From assembly GCA_012515535.1 (NCBI GenBank), contig JAAYYF010000048.1, positions 1 to 39,662 of the forward strand: 39,662 nt of DNA, read 5' to 3'. The notes below the pieces were generated by a model. That model ran no database searches, was not told where the DNA came from, and worked only from the letters and a program-made list of their open reading frames with translations. Position numbers and translations under genes: made by a program. This document shows positions 23,740 to 30,005 of the stretch, piece after piece. This stretch comes from Deinococcales bacterium (lineage in GTDB: Bacteria > Deinococcota > Deinococci > Deinococcales > Trueperaceae). Position 1 is the stretch's first letter. Every line of letters begins with the position of its first letter.

Positions 23740-24522
23740 CTACTGCGGCGCCAGAAGCACGACCTGCCGCAGGGTGGCGAGCTCCACCGACGGCCGCACC
23801 AGGAAGCTGTGCCGGAGGTCGTTGGGGTCCGGCGGCAGCACCTCCGCCACCTCGCCCAGCCGCACCCCCGCCGGGAAGAGGCCGCCGTAGCTGGAGGTCT
23901 CCACCACGTCGCCGACCTCCACGGGCTCGTCGAGGATGAAGCGCGTCACGCGCACCAGGCCGCCGGCGTCGCCGACCGCCACCCCCTGGCCGCCCTTGCC
24001 GCGCACCGTGACGCCCACGCGCGACTGCGGGTCGAGCACGGTGCGCACGACGGCGCTGCGGCTCGCGACCTCGGTGACGATGCCGACGAGCCCCGCGGGC
24101 GCCGTGACCGGCATGTTGCGCTGCAGCCCGGCGCTGGCGCCCAGGCCGACGCGCAGGCGCGCGACCTCGGGGCCGGTGTCGCCGCCCACCACGGGGGCGG
24201 TGGCCACCACCGCCGGCGACTGGCTGCCGCGCACCTGGCCCGCCAGCTCCAGGCGCTCCACCTCCAGCTCGAGCGCGCGCTGGCGCTGCTCGGCGAGGGC
24301 CAGCTCGGCCTGCAGCCGCGCCACCTCCTCGCGCAGCTCACGGCGGTCGACGGCGCTCTCGAGGGTGAGGCGCACGTTGACGCCGGCGCGGTGCAGCAGC
24401 TCGTGCGGTAGCGCCACGGCGGCGGTGAGGTCGGCGGGCACGCGCCCCACGAAGGCGGTCACCAGGAAGGTGGCGAGCCCCAGGGCGACGAAGACGTACC
24501 AGGCGCGCAGCAGGCTAGACAA
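23740..24522 (-). CDS. mreC: Rod-shape-determining protein MreC
   Basis: A 260-residue part of the elongasome that links MreB to cell-wall synthesis. A short N-terminus and one membrane helix (about residues 6-26) are followed by a coiled coil (about 55-95, REEVARLQAELALAEQRQ) and the paired beta-barrel domains (VTAPAGLVGIVTEVASRSAVVRTVLDP, VRGKGGQGVA). Start is TTG at 24522, overlapping the maf stop by 8 nt, with GGGGGTG upstream. maf-mreC is a common bacterial pair. mreB and mreD are not in the window. Confidence 0.9.
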   Translation of the reverse strand: MSSLLRAWYVFVALGLATFLVTAFVGRVPADLTAAVALPHELLHRAGVNVRLTLESAVDRRELREEVARLQAELALAEQRQRALELEVERLELAGQVRGSQSPAVVATAPVVGGDTGPEVARLRVGLGASAGLQRNMPVTAPAGLVGIVTEVASRSAVVRTVLDPQSRVGVTVRGKGGQGVAVGDAGGLVRVTRFILDEPVEVGDVVETSSYGGLFPAGVRLGEVAEVLPPDPNDLRHSFLVRPSVELATLRQVVLLAPQ

Positions 24523-25138
24523 GCGTCACCCCCAGGCGCCGGGCCGCCAGCACGAGGTTGGGCAGGCTCAGGCCCACGACGTTGGAGTAGCAGCCGTCGA
24601 TGCGCGCCACCAGCGCGGCGCCGCGGCCCTGCACGGCGTAGCCGCCGGCCTTGTCGAGGCCCTCGCCGGTGGCCGCGTAGCGCGCGATCTCGTCGGGCTC
24701 GAGGGGGCGGAAGGTGACGCCGCTGCGCACCAGCACGCTCTCGAGGCGGCCGCCGAGCGCCAGGGCGTGGCCGGTGAAGACCGCGTGCTCGCGCCCCTGC
24801 AGCAGCTCGATGAAGCGGGCGTTCTCGGCGGCGTCGCGCGGCTTGTTGAGGGCGCGGTCGCCGAGCGCCACCACCGTGTCGGCGGCGATCACCAGGGCGT
24901 CCGGGTGGCGCGCCGCCACCGCCTGCGCCTTGGCGCGCGCCAGGCGCTCGGCCAGCGCGCCCGGCGCCTCGCCGGCCAGGGGCGCCTCGTCGACGTCGGC
25001 GGGCTCCACCTCGAAGGTCAGCCCCAGCGCGCGCAGCAGCTCCGTGCGGCGCGGCGAGGCGCTGGCCAGCACCAGGCGCGGCAGCCCCGCCAGGGGGGCG
25101 GCCGCTTCCATGCGCTGCTCGGGGGGTTCGCTCGACAC
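24515..25138 (-). CDS. maf: Maf-like nucleoside triphosphate pyrophosphatase
   Basis: Hydrolyses non-canonical or modified nucleotides (dTTP/UTP or m7GTP type in the family). The signature LVLASASPRRTELLRALGL, VIAADTVVALGD and DKAGGYAVQGRGAALV are seen. GTG at 25138 lies 7 nt after TATCCT on the coding strand and so fits a leaderless start (207 residues); ATG at 25111 (198 residues) is the alternative. It overlaps mreC and is divergent from rpiA. Confidence 0.9.
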   Translation of the reverse strand: MSSEPPEQRMEAAAPLAGLPRLVLASASPRRTELLRALGLTFEVEPADVDEAPLAGEAPGALAERLARAKAQAVAARHPDALVIAADTVVALGDRALNKPRDAAENARFIELLQGREHAVFTGHALALGGRLESVLVRSGVTFRPLEPDEIARYAATGEGLDKAGGYAVQGRGAALVARIDGCYSNVVGLSLPNLVLAARRLGVTLV

Positions 25139-25145
25139 GCCCCAA

Positions 25146-25151
25146 AGGATA
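25146..25151 (-). promoter_or_regulatory. -10 box of maf-mreC (leaderless)
   Basis: TATCCT on the minus strand, 7 nt before the GTG at 25138. The -35 is not recognisable. Confidence 0.45.
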
Positions 25152-25194
25152 ACCAGCCGCCGCGGCGGCCATGGCCGGGCGGGGTCGCGACCGG

Positions 25195-25200
25195 TATGCT
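25195..25200 (+). promoter_or_regulatory. -10 box of rpiA-acpS (leaderless)
   Basis: TATGCT preceded by GG, 6 nt before the GTG at 25207. It is back to back with the maf promoter within a 68-bp gap. Confidence 0.5.
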
Positions 25201-25206
25201 CGTGCC

Positions 25207-25938
25207 GTGGACGAGAACCGAGACGCACGCGACAACTCCGCGCCCACCGGGGTCGAGCGCTTCAAGCGCGAGGCCGCCCTGCGCGCGCTCGCGCTGGTCG
25301 AGAGCGGCATGCTCCTGGGCCTGGGCACGGGCAGCACCGCCCGCTGGCTGGTGGCCGAGCTGGGCGCCAGGCTCGAGCGCGGCGAGCTGCGGGACGTGCA
25401 GGCGGTGCCCACCTCCCTCGAGACGGAGCGCCAGGCGCAGGCGCTCGGCATCCCGCTGGTGGAGCTCCCCGCCAGCGGCGTCGACCTGGCCATCGACGGC
25501 ATGGACGAGCTGGCGCCGGGCCTCGACGCCATCAAGGGGCTTGGCGGGGCGCTCACGCGCGAGAAGATCGTGGCGTTCGCCGCCAGCCGCTTCGTGCTGA
25601 TCGGCGACGACTCCAAGCTGGTCTCGCGCCTCGGCGAGAAGGCGCCGGTGCCGGTGGAGGTGGCGGCGTTCGGCCACCAGCGCACCGGGCAGCTGCTGGC
25701 GGAGATGGGGGTGGGCGCCACGCTGCGGCAGAAGGGCGGCGCGCCGTTCGTGACCGACAACGGCAACCTGGTCTACGACTGCCGCTTCGAGCCGGGCTTC
25801 GAGGCCCCCACGCTGGCGCTGGCGCTCGCCGAGCTGCCCGGGGTCGTCGAGCACGGCCTCTTCCTCGACCTGGCCGACGTGGCGTTCGTGGCGAGCGCCG
25901 ACGGGGTGGCCGAGCTGACGCCCGAGGAGCCGCTTTGA
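25207..25938 (+). CDS. rpiA: Ribose-5-phosphate isomerase A
   Basis: Interconverts ribose 5-phosphate and ribulose 5-phosphate in the pentose phosphate pathway. The 243 residues show GLGTGSTARWLVAELG, the loop DLAIDGMDELAPGLDAIKG (catalytic Asp pair), and the substrate segment GGALTREKIVA, plus VPVEVAAFG. GTG at 25207 is chosen because TATGCT stands 6 nt upstream; an ATG at 25171 lies before that box and would extend the protein with unlikely sequence. acpS starts inside its stop codon. Confidence 0.94.
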   Translation: MDENRDARDNSAPTGVERFKREAALRALALVESGMLLGLGTGSTARWLVAELGARLERGELRDVQAVPTSLETERQAQALGIPLVELPASGVDLAIDGMDELAPGLDAIKGLGGALTREKIVAFAASRFVLIGDDSKLVSRLGEKAPVPVEVAAFGHQRTGQLLAEMGVGATLRQKGGAPFVTDNGNLVYDCRFEPGFEAPTLALALAELPGVVEHGLFLDLADVAFVASADGVAELTPEEPL

Positions 25939-26336
25939 TCGTCGCCGTGGGCCTCGACCTCGTGGAGCTGGGGCGCATCCGTCGCGCCATGCAGGCGCAC
26001 CCGCACCGCTTCGTCAGGCGCGTGTTCCACCCCGAGGAGGTGGCCGAGCTGCGCCAGCGCATCGACCTGGTACCGGGGCTGGCGGCGCGCTTCGCGGCCA
26101 AGGAGGCGTTCCAGAAGGTGTGGCCCACGACCTTCGGCTGGAAGGACGTGTGGGTGGCGAAGGAGGGCCCCAAGCCGGTGCTGCGCTTCGCCCCCGAACT
26201 GGCGCGGGCCATGGAGGAGCAGGGGCTGCGCGCGCACCTCTCCCTCACCCACGCCCGCGACCAGGCGGCGGCGGTGGTGGTGCTGGAGCGCGCGGTGGCG
26301 CGGCCGCCCGCCGACGAGCTGCCGGGCGCCGACTGA
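25935..26336 (+). CDS. acpS: Holo-[acyl-carrier-protein] synthase
   Basis: Transfers 4'-phosphopantetheine from CoA to acyl carrier protein. The 133 residues carry AVGLDLVELGRIRRAM (metal-binding Asp) and AARFAAKEAFQKVW (Glu), and end with LSLTHARDQAAAVVVLE. Start is TTG at 25935, overlapping rpiA by 4 nt, with GAGGAG upstream. Family members have similar length. Confidence 0.93.
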   Translation: MIVAVGLDLVELGRIRRAMQAHPHRFVRRVFHPEEVAELRQRIDLVPGLAARFAAKEAFQKVWPTTFGWKDVWVAKEGPKPVLRFAPELARAMEEQGLRAHLSLTHARDQAAAVVVLERAVARPPADELPGAD

Positions 26337-26365
26337 GCCGGACCGGCCCTAGCCGGGAAGCCTGT

Positions 26366-26371
26366 TACCAT
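26366..26371 (+). promoter_or_regulatory. -10 box of rnhA (leaderless)
   Basis: TACCAT followed by GCGCCGC and then ATG at 26379. The same TACCAT followed by a GC hexamer and ATG occurs at the leuS leader. Confidence 0.45.
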
Positions 26372-26378
26372 GCGCCGC

Positions 26379-26870
26379 ATGCCGGAAGCCGCCACCGACC
26401 AGCCCGCCCCAACGACCCGAACCAAGCGCGTCGACGTCTGGACCGACGGCTCCTGCGACACCGCCAGCGGCCACGGCGGCTGGGCCTACCTGCTGCGCTA
26501 CGGGCGCCACAGCGCCACCGCCTCGGGGTACGAGGCGAACACCACCAACAACCGCATGGAGCTGACGGCCGCCGTGCGCGCCCTGGAGGCGCTGCGCGAG
26601 CCGTGCCGCGTGCGCCTGGTGACCGACAGCCAGTACCTCAAGAAGGCGTTCACCGACGGCTGGCTCGCCAAGTGGCAGCGCAACGGCTGGCGGACCGCCT
26701 CGAAGGCGCCGGTGAAGAACCGCGACCTGTGGGAGCGCCTGCTGGAGCTCGAGCAGCGCCACGAGGTCAGCTGGGCCTGGACCCGCGGCCACGCCGGGCA
26801 GCCCGAGAACGAGGAGGTCGACCGCCTGGCGCTCGCGGCGCGCGTGAACCGCCGCGGCACCGCCGGCTGA
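26379..26870 (+). CDS. rnhA: Ribonuclease HI
   Basis: Degrades the RNA strand of RNA-DNA hybrids (primers, R-loops). The 163 residues have all four acidic residues: D23 (VWTDGS), E61 (NNRMELTAA), D83 (VTDSQYL) and D148 (NEEVDRLA), plus H138 (TRGHAG). The basic-protrusion segment WQRNGWRTASKAPVKNRDLW is present. ATG at 26379 fits the TACCAT box; an ATG three codons upstream (26370) overlaps that box and is less likely. Confidence 0.95.
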   Translation: MPEAATDQPAPTTRTKRVDVWTDGSCDTASGHGGWAYLLRYGRHSATASGYEANTTNNRMELTAAVRALEALREPCRVRLVTDSQYLKKAFTDGWLAKWQRNGWRTASKAPVKNRDLWERLLELEQRHEVSWAWTRGHAGQPENEEVDRLALAARVNRRGTAG

Positions 26871-26901
26871 GCCCGGCGCCGTTGGCGGCCCGGCGGGCCG
26901 G

Positions 26902-28044
26902 TCAGGCCCCGGTACGCCGCCGCGGCAGGCGCGCGAGGCGCGCCAGCAGCTCGCGCCACGCCCGTAGCCCCACGGCCAGCGAACCAGGGTCGACCCACTC
27001 GTCGAGGCGGTGGGCGTTGCCGCCGCGGTAGACGCCGAACGCCAGCGCCGGCAGGCCGGCCGCCATGGCGGCGTTGGCGTCGGTGCTGCCTGGCGCCGCC
27101 ACCAGCTCGACCCCGACCGCCTCGTAGGCGCCGCGCGCCGCCGCCAGCAGGGCGCGGTTGTCGACGCTGCCCGCCGGGCGGTCGCCCACCTCGATCAGCT
27201 CCAGCTCGGCCTCGGAGGCGGCGGCCGCCTCCTCGATGGCCGCCAGCGCGGCGCGCTCCAAGCGCGTCAGCGCCTCGGGGTCGACGCTGCGCAGGTCGAG
27301 GTTGAAGCCGGCGCGCTCGGCGATGGCGTTGATGCTGGTGCCGCCCCACACCTGCCCGACGTTGAGGCTCGAGCGCGGCTGGCGCGGCACGTGCAGCTCG
27401 GCCAGGCGAGCGATCGCCGTGCCGGCGGCGTGGACGGCGCTCGGCGAGGGGTAGTCGCCCCACGAGTGACCGCCGGCGGCGCGGAAGCGCGCCTCGTAGC
27501 GGCGCGAGCCCACCGCCTGGTCGGCGACCGAGCCGAGGTAGCCGTCGAGCGCCACGAACAGGTCGTGGTCGGCTCCCAGGCGCGCCACCGCGTGGCGGGC
27601 GCCGCGCAGGTCGCCCAGCCCCTCCTCGCCCACCGTGGCGACCAGGGTGAGGTGCGGGCGCGGGCCGTCGCCCGGCGCCTGCACCCAGCGGGTCAGGACC
27701 GCCAGCGAGGCGGCGTTGTCGCCGAGGCCGGCGCCGACCCAACGCTCGGCGTCGCGGCGCACGCGCACGTCGACGCTGGCCTCGAAGACGCTGTCGAGGT
27801 GGCAGGCCACCAGCACGCGCGGCCCCGCGCCCGGCAGCGTGGCCACCACGTTGCCGACCTCGTCGAAGCTGGGCGTCAGGCCCGCCTCGCGCCACAGGCC
27901 CGCCACCAGCTCGCCGCGGGCGCGCTCGGCGCCGGTCGGCGCCGGCGTCTCGGCGACGCGCACCAGCAGCTCGCGCAGCGCGCCGTCGTGCTCGGCGTCG
28001 CCCGCCTGCCGCTCGCGCGCGGCCGACCTCCGTCCCACCTTCAC
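26902..28044 (-). CDS. M20-family metallo-hydrolase (peptidase/deacylase)
   Basis: A 380-residue zinc hydrolase. Visible ligands are H82 and D84 (ACHLDS), D109 (GLGDNAAS), E140-E141 (VGEEGLGD), an Asp near 163 (VALDGYLG), and a C-terminal His (GNAHRLDEW, about 350). The dimerisation domain starts near [18 protein letters not shown]. It most resembles peptidase T/carboxypeptidase-like members; the substrate cannot be told. GTG at 28044 overlaps the response regulator stop by 4 nt (GTGA), so the two are translationally coupled, which is an unusual partnership. Convergent with rnhA. Confidence 0.82.
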   Translation of the reverse strand: MKVGRRSAARERQAGDAEHDGALRELLVRVAETPAPTGAERARGELVAGLWREAGLTPSFDEVGNVVATLPGAGPRVLVACHLDSVFEASVDVRVRRDAERWVGAGLGDNAASLAVLTRWVQAPGDGPRPHLTLVATVGEEGLGDLRGARHAVARLGADHDLFVALDGYLGSVADQAVGSRRYEARFRAAGGHSWGDYPSPSAVHAAGTAIARLAELHVPRQPRSSLNVGQVWGGTSINAIAERAGFNLDLRSVDPEALTRLERAALAAIEEAAAASEAELELIEVGDRPAGSVDNRALLAAARGAYEAVGVELVAAPGSTDANAAMAAGLPALAFGVYRGGNAHRLDEWVDPGSLAVGLRAWRELLARLARLPRRRTGA

Positions 28045-28712
28045 TTGTTGCCGTCTTGCAGCGTCGCGATCCCTTCGCGCAGGGCGTAGAGCGCCGCCTG
28101 GGTGCGGTTGTTGAGGCGCAGCTTCGAGAAGATCTCGGACAGGCGGTTGCGCACCGTCTTCTCGGAGACGCCCAGCGCGTCGGCGATCTCCTGGTTGGTG
28201 GAGCCCTGCGCCAGCAGGCGCAGGATGTCCTCCTCGCGCTCGGTGAGCTCGCTGATGGTGTGCTCGGGGTGGCTGGGGAGGTCCAGGTCGCCGAGCTTGT
28301 GGAACTCCTCGAGGATGGAGGCGGCCATCTCGGCGTTGAGCAGCGTCTCGCCGGCGGCTACGCGCCGGATCGAGTCGACGAGCTCGTCGGCGCCGGCGTC
28401 CTTGAGCATGTAGCCACGGGCGCCGACCTTGACGGCCTCGAAGACGTAGCGGTCCTGGCGGTACATGGTGAGGATGATGACCGGGATGTCGGGCTGCTCC
28501 GCGAGGATCGCCTTGGTGGCGGCCACGCCGTCCAGCTCGGGCATCTGGATGTCCATCAGCACCACGTCGGGGCGGGTCTCGAGCGCGTAACGCACGGCCT
28601 CGCGGCCGGTGGAGGCCTCGCCGATGACGCGGAAGTCCTCCTCGGTCTCGAGGATGCTCTTGAGGCCCTGCCGGAACATGGCGTGGTCGTCGCACAGCAG
28701 CAGGCGGGTCAT
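28041..28712 (-). CDS. NarL/FixJ-family response regulator
   Basis: A 223-residue two-component transcription regulator. The receiver domain (1-120) has the acidic pair DD at 8-9, phosphorylatable D54 ([13 protein letters not shown]), the Thr in ILTMYRQ, and the Lys in [11 protein letters not shown]. The LuxR-type HTH (about 150-215) reads [39 protein letters not shown]. No histidine kinase is nearby, so its partner lies elsewhere. The ATG is 6 nt after a TACCAT box on the coding strand and lacks a Shine-Dalgarno, so it is probably leaderless. Coupled to the downstream M20 gene. Confidence 0.94.
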   Translation of the reverse strand: MTRLLLCDDHAMFRQGLKSILETEEDFRVIGEASTGREAVRYALETRPDVVLMDIQMPELDGVAATKAILAEQPDIPVIILTMYRQDRYVFEAVKVGARGYMLKDAGADELVDSIRRVAAGETLLNAEMAASILEEFHKLGDLDLPSHPEHTISELTEREEDILRLLAQGSTNQEIADALGVSEKTVRNRLSEIFSKLRLNNRTQAALYALREGIATLQDGNK

Positions 28713-28718
28713 GGGTAG

Positions 28719-28724
28719 ATGGTA
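28719..28724 (-). promoter_or_regulatory. -10 box of the response regulator gene (leaderless)
   Basis: TACCAT on the minus strand, 6 nt before the ATG at 28712. It sits 25 bp from the divergent -10 box of the dsRBD gene, so the two promoters are back to back. Confidence 0.45.
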
Positions 28725-28748
28725 GCGCAAAGGCCGGTAGCGGCGTGG

Positions 28749-28754
28749 TACCCT
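28749..28754 (+). promoter_or_regulatory. -10 box of the dsRBD gene
   Basis: TACCCT preceded by GG, the same hexamer as for ffh. Transcription would start at about 28761, at the foot of the hairpin 28762-28855. The -35 is weak. Confidence 0.4.
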
Positions 28755-28761
28755 CCGAACC

Positions 28762-28855
28762 GCAGCTGCCGGGCACGCGGCGCCGACCACGTACGCACCT
28801 CACCGCCGCACATGGCCGGTGCGCACGCGGTCGGGGCCGGGCGCCCGGCAGTTGC
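28762..28855. other. Long imperfect hairpin in the leader of the dsRBD gene
   Basis: Arms 28762-28799 and 28818-28855 are complementary over 38 positions in perfect register (no bulges). Thirty-two are Watson-Crick, one is G-U, and five mismatch (28775, 28777, 28782, 28789, 28793). The 18-nt loop is 28800-28817. The outer 13 positions pair without a break. As RNA this is a duplex of more than three helical turns, ending 89 nt before the start codon of a dsRNA-binding-domain protein. A binding or RNase III processing site is the natural inference. Confidence 0.7.
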
Positions 28856-28944
28856 ACGACCGGTCGCCGCCGCACGGCTCGACGGGCGCCGGCGAGGACC
28901 CACATGACCTACGCAAGCCGATACCCAACACCCAAGGAGGGCGC

Positions 28945-29514
28945 ATGGCCCACCCCAAAGGGCTCCTGATCGAACGGGCGCAGAAGCTCGGGCTAGAGAG
29001 GCCCGAGTTCGCCACCGTGAAGACGGGGCCAGAACACGAACCTTCGTTCCTCTCCGACGTGATCCTCGCCGGCGAGGTCCTGGGCACCGGCCAGGGCGGC
29101 TCGAAGAAGGACGCCGAGCGGGCGGCCGCCGAGGAGGCCCTGGCGGCGCTGGATAAGCGCACGCCCGGCGCCTCGTCGGGCCGTGACGCGCGCGACGAGC
29201 GGCGCGGCCGGGGCGGCCGCGCGGCCGCGAACGCGAGCTCGGACGCTGACGCCGCGGCCACCGACGCCGTGCAGCCGGCCGCCGAGGCGGCCAGCGAGGA
29301 GGACGACGAGATGGACGAGGAGTTCACGGGCCCGTGGCCGATGTTCGACGACCTCCTGGCCAGCGTGGTGGAGGTCGCCGAGCGCCGCATCGCCTCCGAC
29401 CTGCGTGGCGACGCCGCGCGCCACGCCATCCGCGACTTCTCGCTGGCGCTCTACAAGGAGCTGCTGGCCAACCTGGGCGAGGTGGTCGAGGAGGACGAGG
29501 ACGAGGACGGCTAG
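28945..29514 (+). CDS. Stand-alone double-stranded-RNA-binding-domain protein
   Basis: A 189-residue protein. Residues 4-69 form a canonical dsRBD: PKGLLIERAQKLGLERPEF (helix 1), the loop GPEHEPSF at 28-35, strands ending VLGTGQG, and the phosphate-binding GSKKDAE at 52-58 leading helix 2. There is no RNase III catalytic domain. A low-complexity acidic/Ala/Arg linker (71-125) follows, then a helical C-terminal region (FTGPWPMFDDLLASVVEVAE to LANLGEVVE) that I do not recognise, with an acidic tail. ATG at 28945 follows AAGGAGG. The leader holds a long RNA hairpin, which suggests that the protein may bind its own mRNA. Confidence 0.85.
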   Translation: MAHPKGLLIERAQKLGLERPEFATVKTGPEHEPSFLSDVILAGEVLGTGQGGSKKDAERAAAEEALAALDKRTPGASSGRDARDERRGRGGRAAANASSDADAAATDAVQPAAEAASEEDDEMDEEFTGPWPMFDDLLASVVEVAERRIASDLRGDAARHAIRDFSLALYKELLANLGEVVEEDEDEDG

Positions 29515-29539
29515 GGGTGAGGCGGCGCCGGCCCCGGCC

Positions 29540-29848
29540 TCAGCCGCCCGCGTGCCGGCGCGCGAACAGCTCGATGCGCTTCAGCTCCTGCGTGGCCTTC
29601 TCCTTCACCAGCATCTCCCGCATGGTGGGGCTGCCGGTGAAGCCCTGCGTACCGGCCATCTCGATCAGGTCGATCATCTTCGCGCCGAAGGCGCGGAGCG
29701 GGGTCACCATGTCGAAACCGGACCCCGCGCCCTCCGGGGCCGCCTCCAGGCTGACGAGGCCGTCGTCGAGGCCGGAGACGCCCGCGTGCACCGTCACGAC
29801 CACGTCGCCAGAGTCCGTTCTCACCAGGAACCGCCGGTTCTCTTCCAT
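29540..29848 (-). CDS. Small protein of unknown function
   Basis: A 102-residue soluble protein beginning MEENRRFLVRTDSGDVVVTV; then VDDGLVSLE-like strands and a C-terminal helical, charged part (TMREMLVKEKATQELKRIELFARRH). No family recognised. ATG at 29848 has GGAGG too close for normal use, but TAGCGT stands 7 nt upstream on the coding strand, fitting a leaderless start. It converges on the dsRBD gene (25-bp gap) and diverges from the antiporter gene. Coding-like composition and the promoter support a real gene. Confidence 0.6.
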   Translation of the reverse strand: MEENRRFLVRTDSGDVVVTVHAGVSGLDDGLVSLEAAPEGAGSGFDMVTPLRAFGAKMIDLIEMAGTQGFTGSPTMREMLVKEKATQELKRIELFARRHAGG

Positions 29849-29855
29849 GCCTCCG

Positions 29856-29861
29856 ACGCTA
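29856..29861 (-). promoter_or_regulatory. -10 box of the 29848 gene (leaderless)
   Basis: TAGCGT on the minus strand, 7 nt before the ATG. The -35 is unclear. Confidence 0.35.
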
Positions 29862-29914
29862 GCACTTCGGGGCGCGCCGGCCGCCCGCCCCCCTCGGCGG
29901 ACCTCCGCTTCCGG

Positions 29915-29920
29915 TAGAGT
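29915..29920 (+). promoter_or_regulatory. -10 box of the antiporter gene
   Basis: TAGAGT preceded by GG, about 40-50 nt before an AGGAGA ribosome binding site (29962-29967). Confidence 0.4.
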
Positions 29921-30005
29921 CGGGAGCGGACGCGGCCCCGTCCCGGCAGATCGCCACCCTTAGGAGACGACCCTGCAACCCTTCACCGCCGCCCCCCACC
30001 AAGAC

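Noticed and set aside
26370-26378. ATG at 26370 as start of rnhA
   Set aside because: It overlaps the TACCAT -10 box that predicts transcription from 26379, where a second in-frame ATG stands.
28812-28907. 31-codon upstream ORF whose ATG lies in the loop of the dsRBD leader hairpin
   Set aside because: No ribosome binding site, Arg/Ala-rich shadow-like translation, and its position in the loop can be chance. It does not explain the pairing.
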